From Pseudomonas_T sp032052615 (GTDB taxonomy: Bacteria; Pseudomonadota; Gammaproteobacteria; Pseudomonadales; Pseudomonadaceae), in NCBI GenBank assembly GCA_032052615.1, contig DAMBWF010000001.1, forward strand, positions 1 to 64,000: 64,000 bases of DNA. The letters run 5' to 3'. Made by a program: the position numbers and the translations under genes. The notes below the pieces were generated by a model, which did no database searches, had not been told where the DNA came from, and saw only the letters and a list, made by a program, of their open reading frames with translations. Shown here one piece after another: positions 49,926-59,455 of the stretch (position 1 is the stretch's first letter; every line of letters begins with the position of its first letter).

Positions 49926-51044
49926 ATGCGGGACAAGGTGACAGGCGCTCGGCGCTGGGTAGTGAAAATCGGCAGTGCGTTGTTGACCGCCGACGGGCGC
50001 GGCCTCGACCGGGCCTCGATGGGGGTGTGGGTCGAACAGATGGTGGCCTTGCGCGAGGCGGGTATCGAACTGGTGCTGGTCTCGTCCGGTGCCGTGGCGG
50101 CCGGCATGAGCCGCCTGGGCTGGTCCTCCCGTCCCAAGGCCATGCACGAGCTGCAGGCTGCCGCCGCTGTGGGGCAGATGGGGTTGGTCCAGGCCTGGGA
50201 ATCGAGTTTCGGCGAGCATGGCCGGCACACCGCCCAGGTCTTGCTCACCCATGACGACTTGTCCGACCGCAAGCGTTACCTGAACGCCCGTAGCACTTTG
50301 CGCACCCTCGTCGAGCTGGGCGTGATTCCGGTGATCAATGAGAACGACACCGTGGTCACCGACGAAATCCGTTTCGGTGACAACGACACCCTGGCGGCGC
50401 TGGTCGCGAACCTGGTGGAGGCCGACCTGCTGGTGATCCTTACCGATCGCGATGGCATGTTCGATGCCGATCCCCGGCACAATCCCGATGCTCAATTGAT
50501 CTTCGAGGCCCGTGCCGACGATCCGGCCCTGGATGCCGTGGCCGGCGGCACCGGGGGCGCCCTCGGGCGCGGCGGCATGCAGACCAAGTTGCGGGCCGCG
50601 CGGCTTGCGGCGCGCTCCGGGGCTCACACGGTCATCGTCGGAGGGCGCATCGAGCGGGTGTTGGATCGTCTTCGCCAAGGCGAACGCCTAGGCACGCTGC
50701 TGGCTCCGGAGCGTGGCTTGCTGGCGGCGCGCAAGCAATGGCTGGCTGGTCACCTGCAGACCCGCGGCACGCTGGTGCTGGACGCGGGGGCGGTGAAGGC
50801 GTTGGTCGAGGATCGCAAGAGCCTGCTGCCGGTCGGGGTCAAGGATGTGCAAGGGGCGTTCCGGCGTGGCGAGATGGTCGTCTGTCTCGCCGAGGATGGG
50901 GGCGAGGTCGCCCGTGGCTTGGCCAACTACAGCGCCGCCGAGGCTCAGAAAATCGTCGGCCAGCCATCCGATGCCATTGAGCGTTTGCTGGGCTATGTCG
51001 GCGAACCCGAACTGGTTCACCGGGACAATCTGGTGCTGGTATGA
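49926..51044 (+). CDS. proB: glutamate 5-kinase
   Basis: ProB phosphorylates glutamate in the first step of proline synthesis. The 372-residue protein combines an amino-acid kinase domain (VVKIGSALLT at residue ~14, LVSSGAVAAGM, INENDTVVTDEIRFGDND, DRDGMFDADP) with a C-terminal PUA domain (from about residue 280, RGTLVLDAGAVKAL). Proline feedback inhibition is a family property. proA is not adjacent. creA follows directly. Confidence 0.96.
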   Translation: MRDKVTGARRWVVKIGSALLTADGRGLDRASMGVWVEQMVALREAGIELVLVSSGAVAAGMSRLGWSSRPKAMHELQAAAAVGQMGLVQAWESSFGEHGRHTAQVLLTHDDLSDRKRYLNARSTLRTLVELGVIPVINENDTVVTDEIRFGDNDTLAALVANLVEADLLVILTDRDGMFDADPRHNPDAQLIFEARADDPALDAVAGGTGGALGRGGMQTKLRAARLAARSGAHTVIVGGRIERVLDRLRQGERLGTLLAPERGLLAARKQWLAGHLQTRGTLVLDAGAVKALVEDRKSLLPVGVKDVQGAFRRGEMVVCLAEDGGEVARGLANYSAAEAQKIVGQPSDAIERLLGYVGEPELVHRDNLVLV

Positions 51045-51055
51045 GGAAAGTGCCG

Positions 51056-51508
51056 ATGGCGAAAGTCTGGGTGGGTATGTTGCTGTCTGCGGTTTCCTGC
51101 GTGGTGATGGCCGAGCAGGTCGGCGAGGTGTCCACCGTGTTCAAGTGGCTGGGGCCCAACGACAAGGTCGTGGTGGAAGCCTTCGACGATCCCAAGGTGG
51201 AAGGCGTGACCTGCTACTTGTCCCGGGCCAAGACCGGGGGAGTCAAGGGTGGCCTGGGCCTGGCCGAGGATCGCGCCGACGCGTCGCTGGCCTGCCGCCA
51301 GGTGGGGCCGATCCGCTTCGTGGCCGAGCTTGCCGACGGCGAGGAAGTGTTCAAGGAGCGCACCTCCTTGGTGTTCAAGACCATGCAGGTGGTACGGTTC
51401 TTCGATAAGAAGCGCAATACCCTGGTGTATCTGGTCTACAGCGACCGGGTCATCGAGGGTAGCCCGCAGAACGCGGTTACCGCGATACCGATCATGCCGT
51501 GGCATTGA
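51056..51508 (+). CDS. creA: CreA family exported protein
   Basis: The 150-residue protein has a signal peptide (MAKVWVGMLLSAVSCVVMA, cleaved before EQVGEV) and the CreA domain: FKWLGPNDKVVVEAFDDP, VEGVTCYLSRAKTGGVKG, SLACRQVGPI, and the late YLVYSDRVIEGSPQNAV. Despite its gene name from the E. coli cre locus, its role is not settled. The ATG at 51056 is chosen because GAGGAAA lies just before it; an ATG 15 bases upstream overlaps the proB stop. Confidence 0.9.
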   Translation: MAKVWVGMLLSAVSCVVMAEQVGEVSTVFKWLGPNDKVVVEAFDDPKVEGVTCYLSRAKTGGVKGGLGLAEDRADASLACRQVGPIRFVAELADGEEVFKERTSLVFKTMQVVRFFDKKRNTLVYLVYSDRVIEGSPQNAVTAIPIMPWH

Positions 51509-51523
51509 GAATGCGCGGGCAAT

Positions 51524-51550
51524 AAAAAACCGGCCAATGGCCGGTTTTTT
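51524..51550. terminator. bidirectional terminator between creA and rpsT
   Basis: AAAAAACCGGCC, AAT, GGCCGGTTTTTT: perfect stem with A/T runs on both sides, 15 bp from each gene end. Confidence 0.93.
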
Positions 51551-51564
51551 ATTCGATCGCTCGA

Positions 51565-51843
51565 TCAGGCGGCTGCGGCTTCGCCGAGGGCCTTGATGTG
51601 AGCGTTCAGGCGGCTCTTGTGACGAGCGGCCTTGTTCTTGTGGATGATGCCCTTGTCGGCCATGCGGTCGATCACCGGGACAGCCAGGGTGTAGGCGGTC
51701 TGGGCTTTCTCCAGGTCCTTGGCGTCGATCGCCTTGACCACGTTCTTGATGTAGGTGCGGACCATGGAGCGCAGGCTGGCGTTATGGCTACGACGCTTCT
51801 CAGCCTGTTTAGCGCGTTTTTTGGCAGAAGGTGTATTGGCCAC
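51565..51843 (-). CDS. rpsT: 30S ribosomal protein S20
   Basis: The 92-residue S20 starts at a GTG giving (M)ANTPSAKKRAKQAEKRR, the exact family start; no ATG is available. GAGGAG lies 7 bases upstream. Its three long basic helices bind the 5' domain of 16S rRNA. The rare GTG start is also seen in rpsT of other bacteria, where it limits translation. Confidence 0.97.
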   Translation of the reverse strand: MANTPSAKKRAKQAEKRRSHNASLRSMVRTYIKNVVKAIDAKDLEKAQTAYTLAVPVIDRMADKGIIHKNKAARHKSRLNAHIKALGEAAAA

Positions 51844-51889
51844 CGTCAAGCTCCTCGAAACTGGGATACCGGGATAAATAAGGCGGCAG

Positions 51890-51918
51890 ATCATGCCGAC
51901 CGGCTGGATCGATGTCAA
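51890..51918 (-). promoter_or_regulatory. sigma-70 promoter of rpsT
   Basis: On the minus strand TTGACA, 17 bases, CATGAT. The start site should be about 40 nt before the rpsT GTG. It points away from murJ. Confidence 0.65.
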
Positions 51919-52042
51919 GCCAATTCGCGTGGCGACGGGGTGGCCGGACCGGCGGACGGTGGGTACACTTCCCGGCTTCCTCTCGCGCCGCGCCGGCATG
52001 AGTCGCGCGCCGTTCGTCCGTTCCTTCGATGCGTATCCCGTC

Positions 52043-53581
52043 ATGAATCTACTCAAGTCGCTCGCGGCGGTCAGCTCCCTGACGATGGTGTCCCGCGTGC
52101 TCGGTTTCATCCGTGAAACCATCGTGGCGCGCATCTTCGGCGCCGGCCTGGCCACTGATGCGTTTTTCATCGCCTTCAAGCTGCCGAACCTGCTGCGGCG
52201 CATTTTCGCCGAAGGCGCGTTTTCCCAGGCCTTCGTGCCGATCTTGGCGGAGTACAAGAGTCAGCGGGGCGAGGAGGCCACCCGGACCTTCCTCGCCTAT
52301 GTCTCGGGCCTGCTGACCCTGGCGCTGGCCTTGGTCACCTTGCTCGGCGTGCTCGGCGCGCCCTGGGTGATCTGGGCGACGGCGCCGGGGTTCGTCGATA
52401 ACCCCGAGAAGTTCGAACTGACCTCGTTGCTGCTGCGCATCACCTTCCCTTACATCCTGCTGATCTCGTTGTCTTCCCTGGCCGGCGCGGTGCTCAATAC
52501 CTGGAACCGCTTCGCCGTGCCGGCCTTCGTGCCGACCCTGCTCAATGTGGCGATGATCGGTTTCGCCCTGTTCCTCACCCCCTACTTTCATCCGCCGATC
52601 CTTGCCATGGGATGGGCGGTGCTGGCGGGGGGCGTGCTGCAACTGGCTTATCAATTGCCGCACCTGAAGAGGATCGGCATGCTCGTGCTGCCCCGGCTGA
52701 ATCTGCGGGACTCCGGCGTCTGGCGGGTGATGAAGCAGATGCTGCCGGCCATCGTCGGGGTATCGGTCAGCCAGATATCGTTGATCATCAACACCATCTT
52801 CGCCTCGTTCCTCGTCGCCGGCTCGGTGTCCTGGATGTATTACGCCGATCGCCTGATGGAGCTGCCCTCCGGCGTGCTGGGGGTGGCGTTGGGCACGATC
52901 CTGCTCCCGGCGCTGTCGCGAACCTACGCCAGCGACGATCGCGAGGAATATTCGCGCCTGCTGGACTGGGGGTTGCGGCTGTGCTTCCTGCTGGTGCTGC
53001 CATGCTCCCTGGCCCTGGCGATCCTCGCCGAGCCGCTGACCGTGGCGCTCTATCAATACGGCAAGTTCACCGCCTTCGACGCCCAGATGACCCAGCAGGC
53101 GCTGGTGGCCTACGCCGTGGGGCTGCTGGGGATCATCCTGGTGAAGGTGCTGGCGCCGGGGTTCTATGCCCGGCAGAACATTCGCACGCCGGTGAAGATC
53201 GCGCTGTTCACCCTGGCTATGACCCAGTTGATGAACCTGGCCTTCATCGTGCCCCTCAAGCATGCCGGGCTGGCCTTGGCCATCGGGCTGGGGGCCTGCC
53301 TCAACGCCGCCTTGCTGTACTGGCAGATTCGTCGGCACCGGCTGTTCGAGCCCCAGCCCGGCTGGCGCGTCTTCCTGATCAAGCTGGTGCTGGCGGCGGG
53401 CGCGATGAGCGCGGCGCTGCTGGGCCTGATGAGCATCATGCCGGCCTGGGACGAGGGCGGCATGCTGCCGCGCTTCGCCCGCCTGGGCGGGCTGGTGGTC
53501 GTTGGCGCGATGGTGTATTTCGGTCTGCTGGCGCTGCTCGGCTTCCGCCTCCGGCATTTCGCCCGGCGCACGAGGCAGTGA
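52043..53581 (+). CDS. murJ: lipid II flippase MurJ
   Basis: MurJ moves lipid II across the inner membrane for peptidoglycan synthesis. The 512-residue protein has about 14 membrane helices of the MVF/MviN family. It starts MNLLKSLAAVSSLTMVSRVLGF and has IFAEGAFSQAFVPI (near residue 55) and SWMYYADRLMELPSGVLGVA (near residue 260). The start at 52043 matches the family; a longer frame upstream would add 50 unlikely residues. Confidence 0.96.
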   Translation: MNLLKSLAAVSSLTMVSRVLGFIRETIVARIFGAGLATDAFFIAFKLPNLLRRIFAEGAFSQAFVPILAEYKSQRGEEATRTFLAYVSGLLTLALALVTLLGVLGAPWVIWATAPGFVDNPEKFELTSLLLRITFPYILLISLSSLAGAVLNTWNRFAVPAFVPTLLNVAMIGFALFLTPYFHPPILAMGWAVLAGGVLQLAYQLPHLKRIGMLVLPRLNLRDSGVWRVMKQMLPAIVGVSVSQISLIINTIFASFLVAGSVSWMYYADRLMELPSGVLGVALGTILLPALSRTYASDDREEYSRLLDWGLRLCFLLVLPCSLALAILAEPLTVALYQYGKFTAFDAQMTQQALVAYAVGLLGIILVKVLAPGFYARQNIRTPVKIALFTLAMTQLMNLAFIVPLKHAGLALAIGLGACLNAALLYWQIRRHRLFEPQPGWRVFLIKLVLAAGAMSAALLGLMSIMPAWDEGGMLPRFARLGGLVVVGAMVYFGLLALLGFRLRHFARRTRQ

Positions 53582-53652
53582 ACCGCCGGGCGCCTGTTGT
53601 CCCCGGGCGGGTGTGCGTATAATCGACCACTTTGTGAGCAAGAAGCACGTTT

Positions 53653-54588
53653 ATGCAGTTGGTCCGAGGCCTTCAGAACCTGCGGCCCGCCCATCGAGGG
53701 TGCGTCGCCACCATCGGTAATTTCGACGGCGTGCATCGTGGCCACCAGGCCATTCTCGTGCGCTTGCGAGAGCGGGCCGCCGAATTGGGCCTGCCGACTT
53801 GCGCGGTGATTTTCGAGCCGCAGCCCCGTGAATATTTTTCGCCGCAGACCGCCCCGGTGCGCTTGATGCGCCTGCGGGACAAGGTCGAGCGGCTGGCTGG
53901 CGAAGGGGTGGACCGGGTACTCTGCCTGGCCTTCAACCGCCGCCTGCGGGAACTGAGCGCCGCCGCGTTCGTGCACACGGTCCTGGTGGAAGGGCTCGGC
54001 GTGCGCCACCTGGAGGTTGGCGACGACTTCCGCTTCGGGTGCGATCGCGCCGGCGATTTCGCCTTCCTGCGCCAGGCCGGCGCGCTGGAAGGTTTCAGCG
54101 TCGAGGAAGCCGCCACCGTGGAACTGGAGGGACGTCGGGTCAGCAGCACGTGGATCCGCGAAGCCCTGGCCGAAGGGGACTTCGCATTGGCGGAGCGACT
54201 GCTCGGGCGTTCCTTCGCCATCACCGGTCGGGTGCTGCACGGGCAGAAGCTGGCACGCCAGTTGGGCACGCCGACCGCCAATATCCAGCTCAAGCGCCGT
54301 CGCGTGCCCCTGGCGGGCGTCTACCTGGCCAGCGTCGAGCTGGACGGCCGGCGCTGGCCGGGGGTGGCCAACATCGGCGTGCGGCCCACCGTGGAAGGGG
54401 ACGGCCGCGCCCATCTGGAAGTGCACCTGCTGGACTACGCCGGCGACCTGTACGATCGCCGGCTGAGCGTCACGTTCCACCACAAGCTGCGCGACGAGCA
54501 GCGTTTCGCCTCCCTTGAGGCGCTGAAGTCGGCGATCCACGCGGACATCGCCGCCGCCCGGACCTACTGGCAGGGCGTTACCCCTTGA
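53653..54588 (+). CDS. ribF: bifunctional riboflavin kinase/FAD synthetase
   Basis: RibF converts riboflavin to FMN and FMN to FAD. The 311-residue protein has the N-terminal nucleotidyltransferase domain (TIGNFDGVHRGHQ, about residues 19-31; VSSTWIREAL near residue 156) and the C-terminal riboflavin kinase domain (LGTPTANIQL near residue 210, VYLASVELDGRRWPGVANIGVRPTV). Order murJ-ribF-ileS-lspA is typical of gamma-proteobacteria. Confidence 0.96.
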   Translation: MQLVRGLQNLRPAHRGCVATIGNFDGVHRGHQAILVRLRERAAELGLPTCAVIFEPQPREYFSPQTAPVRLMRLRDKVERLAGEGVDRVLCLAFNRRLRELSAAAFVHTVLVEGLGVRHLEVGDDFRFGCDRAGDFAFLRQAGALEGFSVEEAATVELEGRRVSSTWIREALAEGDFALAERLLGRSFAITGRVLHGQKLARQLGTPTANIQLKRRRVPLAGVYLASVELDGRRWPGVANIGVRPTVEGDGRAHLEVHLLDYAGDLYDRRLSVTFHHKLRDEQRFASLEALKSAIHADIAAARTYWQGVTP

Positions 54589-54606
54589 TGACGAGCCTGG
54601 ACTGAC

Positions 54607-57438
54607 ATGAGCGATTACAAAGCGACTCTCAACCTGCCGGAAACGGCGTTTCCGATGAAGGCCGGTCTGCCTCAGCGCGAGCCGGAAACCCTGCGGCGCT
54701 GGAACAGCATTGGCCTTTATCGGAAGCTGCGGCAGATCGGCGAGGGTCGTCCCACGTTCATCCTCCATGACGGCCCCCCCTACGCCAACGGCAGCATTCA
54801 CTTGGGCCATGCGGTTAACAAGATCCTCAAGGACATGATCGTGCGCTCCAAGACCCTGTCGGGGTACGACGCGCCTTATATCCCGGGCTGGGACTGCCAT
54901 GGCCTGCCCATCGAGCACAAGGTCGAGGTCACCCATGGCAAGGGCCTGCCCGCCGACAAGACCCGCGAGCTGTGCCGTGCCTACGCCAGCGAGCAGATCG
55001 AGGAGCAGAAGGCCGGCTTCATCCGTCTGGGCGTGCTGGGCGATTGGGACAACCCCTACAAGACCATGGATTTCGCCAACGAGGCCGGAGAAATCCGTGC
55101 CCTGGCGGAAATGGTCCGGGCCGGCTTCGTGTTCAAGGGGCTCAAGCCGGTGAACTGGTGCTTCGACTGCGGTTCGGCCCTGGCCGAAGCGGAGGTCGAA
55201 TACGCCGACAAGAAGTCCACCGCCCTGGACGTGGCCTTTCCCGTCGCGGACCAAGCCGCCTTGGCCGACGCCTTCGGCCTGCCAGGACTGGAGAAGCCCG
55301 CCGCCATCGTCATCTGGACCACAACGCCCTGGACCATTCCGGCCAACCAGGCGTTGAACGTCCATCCAGAGTTCGTCTACGCCCTGGTGGACAGCGGCGA
55401 TCGCCTGCTGGTGCTGGCCGAGGAGCTGGTGGAAAGCTGCCTGGCGCGCTATGGGCGGGAAGGCACGGTCATCGCCACCGCGCCCGGCGCCGCCTTGGAA
55501 AACCTGCGGTTTCGCCATCCGTTCTACGAGCGGCTGTCGCCGGTCTACCTGGCCGACTATGTGGAGCTGGGCGCCGGCACCGGCGTGGTGCACTCGGCGC
55601 CGGCCTATGGCGAGGACGACTTCGCCAGTTGCAAGCGCTACGGCATGAGCAACGACGACATCCTCACCCCGGTGCGCGGCAATGGGGTGTATGTCGACGA
55701 CCTGGCGTTCTTCGGCGGCCAGTTCATCTGGAAGGCCGGCCCGGCCATCGTCGAAAAGCTGCGGGAAGTCGGCGCCCTGATGCACACCGAGACCATTACC
55801 CACAGCTACATGCACTGCTGGCGCCACAAGACGCCGCTGATCTACCGCGCCACCGCCCAGTGGTTCGTCGGCATGGACAAGCAGCCGCGGGAAGGCGACA
55901 CCTTGCGCCAACGCTCCCTGGCGGCCATCGAGCGGACCCGCTTCGTGCCGGACTGGGGCCAGGCACGCCTGCACGCGATGATCGCCAACCGCCCGGACTG
56001 GTGCATCTCGCGCCAGCGCAACTGGGGCGTGCCGATCCCGTTCTTCCTGCACAAGCAGACCGGGGAACTGCACCCGCGTACCGTGGAGCTGATGGAGCAA
56101 GTCGCCCAGCGCGTCGAGCGCGAGGGCATCGAAGCCTGGTTCAAGCTGGACCCGGCCGAGCTGCTGGGGGACGAGGCCGCCCAGTACGACAAGATCAGCG
56201 ACACCCTCGACGTCTGGTTCGACTCCGGCACCACCCATTGGCATGTGCTGCGGGGCTCCCATCCCGTGGGGCACGATCAGGGGCCGCGCGCCGACCTCTA
56301 CCTGGAGGGCTCCGACCAGCACCGCGGTTGGTTCCACTCCTCGCTGCTGACCGGCTGCGCCATCGATGGCCACGCCCCGTACCGCGCGCTGCTGACCCAC
56401 GGCTTCACCGTGGACGAGAGCGGCCGCAAGATGTCGAAGTCCTTGGGCAACACCATCGCCCCGCAGAAGGTCAACGACACCCTGGGCGCCGACATCCTGC
56501 GGCTGTGGATCGCCTCCACCGATTATTCCGGCGAGATCGCCGTCTCCGAGCAAATCCTCCAGCGCAGCGCCGATGCCTACCGGCGCATCCGCAACACCGC
56601 GCGGTTCCTGCTCTCCAACCTGAACGGATTCGATCCGGCCACCGACCTGCTGCCCACCGACAGCCTGCTGGCCCTGGACCGCTGGGCCGTGGACCGCGCG
56701 CTGCTGTTGCAGCGGGAGCTGGAAGAGCATTACCGCGAGTATCGCTTCTGGAACGTCTACTCCAAGGTGCACAACTTCTGCGTGCAGGAGCTGGGCGGTT
56801 TCTACCTGGACATCATCAAGGATCGCCAGTACACCACCCCGGCCAACAGCGCCGCGCGGCGCTCCTGTCAGACCGCGCTGTTCCACATCGCCGAGGCGCT
56901 GGTGCGTTGGATCGCCCCGATGCTGGCGTTCACCGCCGACGAAATCTGGCAATACCTGCCGGGCGAGCGCAATGAGTCGGTCATGCTCAACACCTGGTAT
57001 ACCGGCCTCGCTGAATTGCCGGAAGGTTTCGAGCTGGGCCGCGCCTACTGGGACGGCGTGATGGCGGTGAAGGCCGCGGTCAACAAGGAGCTGGAGAACC
57101 AGCGCGCGGCCAAGGCCATCGGTGGCAACCTGCAGGCCGAGGTGACCCTGTATGCCAACGACACCCTGACGGCGGACTTGGACAAGCTGGGCGATGAGCT
57201 GCGCTTCGTGCTCATCACCTCCAAGGCCAGCCTCGCGCCGTTCGCCCAGGCGCCCGCCGAGGCGGTGGCCACGGAGATCGAAGGGCTGAAGCTCCGGGTG
57301 GTCAAGTCCGCCCATGGCAAGTGCGCCCGCTGCTGGCATCATCGCGAGGACATCGGCGTGAGCGCCCGGCATCCCGAGATCTGCGGGCGTTGCGTGGAAA
57401 ACATCGAAGGGACGGGCGAGGTGCGCCGTTATGCGTAA
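54607..57438 (+). CDS. ileS: isoleucyl-tRNA synthetase
   Basis: A 943-residue class Ia synthetase, full length. The HIGH motif is PPYANGSIHLGHAV (about residues 58-71), the editing domain shows WTTTPWTIPANQA (about 239), and the KMSKS motif is GRKMSKSLGNT (about 604-614). The C-terminal zinc site has CARCWHHRED and CGRCVENI. No T-box leader is present, as expected outside Gram-positives. It starts 18 bp after ribF. Confidence 0.98.
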   Translation: MSDYKATLNLPETAFPMKAGLPQREPETLRRWNSIGLYRKLRQIGEGRPTFILHDGPPYANGSIHLGHAVNKILKDMIVRSKTLSGYDAPYIPGWDCHGLPIEHKVEVTHGKGLPADKTRELCRAYASEQIEEQKAGFIRLGVLGDWDNPYKTMDFANEAGEIRALAEMVRAGFVFKGLKPVNWCFDCGSALAEAEVEYADKKSTALDVAFPVADQAALADAFGLPGLEKPAAIVIWTTTPWTIPANQALNVHPEFVYALVDSGDRLLVLAEELVESCLARYGREGTVIATAPGAALENLRFRHPFYERLSPVYLADYVELGAGTGVVHSAPAYGEDDFASCKRYGMSNDDILTPVRGNGVYVDDLAFFGGQFIWKAGPAIVEKLREVGALMHTETITHSYMHCWRHKTPLIYRATAQWFVGMDKQPREGDTLRQRSLAAIERTRFVPDWGQARLHAMIANRPDWCISRQRNWGVPIPFFLHKQTGELHPRTVELMEQVAQRVEREGIEAWFKLDPAELLGDEAAQYDKISDTLDVWFDSGTTHWHVLRGSHPVGHDQGPRADLYLEGSDQHRGWFHSSLLTGCAIDGHAPYRALLTHGFTVDESGRKMSKSLGNTIAPQKVNDTLGADILRLWIASTDYSGEIAVSEQILQRSADAYRRIRNTARFLLSNLNGFDPATDLLPTDSLLALDRWAVDRALLLQRELEEHYREYRFWNVYSKVHNFCVQELGGFYLDIIKDRQYTTPANSAARRSCQTALFHIAEALVRWIAPMLAFTADEIWQYLPGERNESVMLNTWYTGLAELPEGFELGRAYWDGVMAVKAAVNKELENQRAAKAIGGNLQAEVTLYANDTLTADLDKLGDELRFVLITSKASLAPFAQAPAEAVATEIEGLKLRVVKSAHGKCARCWHHREDIGVSARHPEICGRCVENIEGTGEVRRYA

Positions 57439-57478
57439 GGCTGCCCGCCGCGTCCCCTCGCTCCAAGGGGGTTTCGCC

Positions 57479-57982
57479 ATGAGCGCGCGTTTCGGCAAGC
57501 TGGGCTGGCTTTGGATCAGCCTCCTGGTCTTCGTGCTGGATCAAGTGAGTAAGAACCTGGTCCTGCACTCCGTGCCTTACCTGGGCCGGATTCCGGTGAT
57601 CCCAAATTATTTCGACTGGACCCACATCTACAACACCGGGGCGGCCTTCAGCTTCCTGTCCGACGAAGCCGGCTGGCAGCGTTGGCTGTTCGCTCTGATC
57701 GCCGTCGGCGTCAGCGCGGTGCTGGTGGTCTGGATGAAGCGGCTCAAGCACGGCGAAACCTGGCTGGCCATCGCCCTGGCGCTGGTGCTGGGCGGTGCGC
57801 TGGGCAACCTCTACGACCGTGTGGCGCTGGGGCACGTGGTGGACTTCGTGCTGGTGCACTGGCAGGACCGCTACCGCTTCCCGGCCTTCAACCTGGCGGA
57901 CACTGGCATCACCCTCGGCGCGATAATGCTGGCGCTGGACATGTTCCGTACGAAGAAAACCGGAGAACCCGCCCATGACTGA
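57479..57982 (+). CDS. lspA: lipoprotein signal peptidase (signal peptidase II)
   Basis: LspA cleaves the signal peptide of prolipoproteins after diacylglyceryl transfer. The 167-residue protein has four membrane helices; the catalytic Asp pair lies in NLYDRV (about residue 117) and NLADTGI (about residue 137), and YNTGAAFSFL is the conserved start of the periplasmic loop. I use the ATG at 57479, which fits the P. aeruginosa start; the frame also has an ATG at 57431, overlapping the ileS end, that would add 16 basic residues. Confidence 0.95.
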   Translation: MSARFGKLGWLWISLLVFVLDQVSKNLVLHSVPYLGRIPVIPNYFDWTHIYNTGAAFSFLSDEAGWQRWLFALIAVGVSAVLVVWMKRLKHGETWLAIALALVLGGALGNLYDRVALGHVVDFVLVHWQDRYRFPAFNLADTGITLGAIMLALDMFRTKKTGEPAHD

Positions 57983-58412
57983 ACCCCGTATTGGCCAGAA
58001 CAGTCAGGTCACCCTGCATTTCGCGCTCAAGCTGGAGTCCGGCGAGGTGGTGGACAGCACCTTTGGCAAGCAGCCGGCTACCTTCGCCGTCGGCGACGGC
58101 AACCTGCTTCCCGGCTTCGAGAACGCGCTGTTCGGCCTCAAGGCCGGCGACAAGCGCACCCTGCCGGTCGCGCCGGAGCAAGGCTTCGGCCAGCCCAATC
58201 CGCAGAACGTACAGGTGATGCCGCGCGCCCAGTTCGAGGGCATGGAACTATCCGAGGGGTTGCTGGTGATCTTCAACGATGCCGCCAACACGGAATTGCC
58301 AGGCGTGGTGAAACATTTCGACGCGAGCCACGTGACGGTGGACTTCAACCACCCGCTGGCCGGCAAGCCGTTGACCTTCGAGGTGGACATCCTCGAGGTC
58401 AAAGCCCTGTAA
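57975..58412 (+). CDS. fkpB: FKBP-type peptidyl-prolyl isomerase (SlpA/FkpB)
   Basis: The 145-residue protein is the SlyD-like FKBP FkpB. It begins with a short FKBP half (LHFALKLESGEVVDSTFGKQP), has an inserted flap domain (about residues 65-125, VAPEQGFGQPNPQNVQVMP) and closes with DFNHPLAGKPLTFEVDILEV. It lacks SlyD's His-rich tail. It starts inside lspA (8-bp overlap), as usual in gamma-proteobacteria, and precedes ispH. Confidence 0.94.
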   Translation: MTEPRIGQNSQVTLHFALKLESGEVVDSTFGKQPATFAVGDGNLLPGFENALFGLKAGDKRTLPVAPEQGFGQPNPQNVQVMPRAQFEGMELSEGLLVIFNDAANTELPGVVKHFDASHVTVDFNHPLAGKPLTFEVDILEVKAL

Positions 58413-58480
58413 ACTGCCCCACCTTGCGGAAGTCCATGCCTCCGCATTTCCGTTCCACGCGCGCCGTCACGAGGTCTCGC

Positions 58481-59425
58481 ATGCACATCAAACTCGCCAA
58501 CCCCCGCGGCTTCTGCGCGGGCGTCGACCGGGCCATCGAGATCGTCAACCGGGCCTTGGAGGTCTTCGGGCCGCCGATCTACGTGCGCCACGAGGTCGTG
58601 CACAACAAGTTCGTGGTGGAAGATCTACGCGCCCGGGGCGCCATTTTCGTCGAAGAGCTGGACCAGGTGCCGGACAACGTCATCGTCATCTTCAGCGCCC
58701 ACGGGGTGTCTAAGTCGGTGCGGGAAGAGGCGGACCGGCGCGGTTTGAAGGTCTTCGACGCCACTTGCCCGCTGGTGACCAAGGTCCATATGGAAGTGGC
58801 GCGCTACAGCCGCGACGGCCGCGAGTGCATCCTCATCGGGCATGAGGGACACCCGGAAGTGGAGGGCACCATGGGCCAGTACGACGATCGCAACGGCGGC
58901 GCGATCTATCTGGTGGAAGACGAGGAGGACGTGGAGCGGCTCCAAGTGAACAACCCCCAGACACTGGCCTTCGTCACCCAGACTACTTTGTCCATGGACG
59001 ACACCAGTCGGGTCATCGATGCGTTGCGCCGGCGTTTTCCCAGCATCGGCGGCCCGCGCAAGGACGACATCTGCTATGCCACCCAGAACCGCCAGGACGC
59101 GGTGAAACAGCTCGCCAGCGAATGTGATCTGGTGTTGGTGGTGGGAAGTCCAAACAGCTCCAACTCCAACCGCTTGCGGGAACTGTCCGAGCGGATGGGC
59201 ACGCCCGCCTATCTCATCGACGGGGCCGAGGACATGCAGCGAGGTTGGTTCGACGGCTGTACCCGCATCGGCATCACCGCCGGCGCCTCGGCACCGGAGG
59301 TTCTGGTGCGCGGCGTGGTGGAACGGCTGCGTACCTGGGGCGCCTCGGGTGCCGAGGAGCTGGATGGCCGACCGGAAAACATCACCTTTTCCATGCCGAA
59401 GGAGTTGCGGGTCAAGGCGGTGTAA
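58481..59425 (+). CDS. ispH: 4-hydroxy-3-methylbut-2-enyl diphosphate reductase
   Basis: IspH (LytB) makes IPP and DMAPP in the last MEP-pathway step using a 4Fe-4S cluster. The 314-residue protein has the three cluster cysteines (NPRGFCAGVD, Cys12; FDATCPLVTK, near residue 96; DDICYATQNRQ, near residue 197) and EGTMGQYD and GSPNSSNSNRL, which contact the diphosphate. The ATG at 58481 (MHIKLANPRGF) is the family start. It converges with pilE over 30 bp. Confidence 0.97.
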   Translation: MHIKLANPRGFCAGVDRAIEIVNRALEVFGPPIYVRHEVVHNKFVVEDLRARGAIFVEELDQVPDNVIVIFSAHGVSKSVREEADRRGLKVFDATCPLVTKVHMEVARYSRDGRECILIGHEGHPEVEGTMGQYDDRNGGAIYLVEDEEDVERLQVNNPQTLAFVTQTTLSMDDTSRVIDALRRRFPSIGGPRKDDICYATQNRQDAVKQLASECDLVLVVGSPNSSNSNRLRELSERMGTPAYLIDGAEDMQRGWFDGCTRIGITAGASAPEVLVRGVVERLRTWGASGAEELDGRPENITFSMPKELRVKAV

Positions 59426-59455
59426 AAGGCCCGCCCAAGGTGGGCCCGACCCCTG

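Noticed and set aside
54589..54606. Short gap before ileS considered for a leader RNA
   Set aside because: Only 18 bp; no T-box or attenuator can fit.
53164..57498. A 1444-codon minus-strand frame opposite murJ, ribF and ileS
   Set aside because: Entirely antisense to three core genes and composed of repetitive Gly/Val/Gln-rich text typical of G+C-driven shadows.
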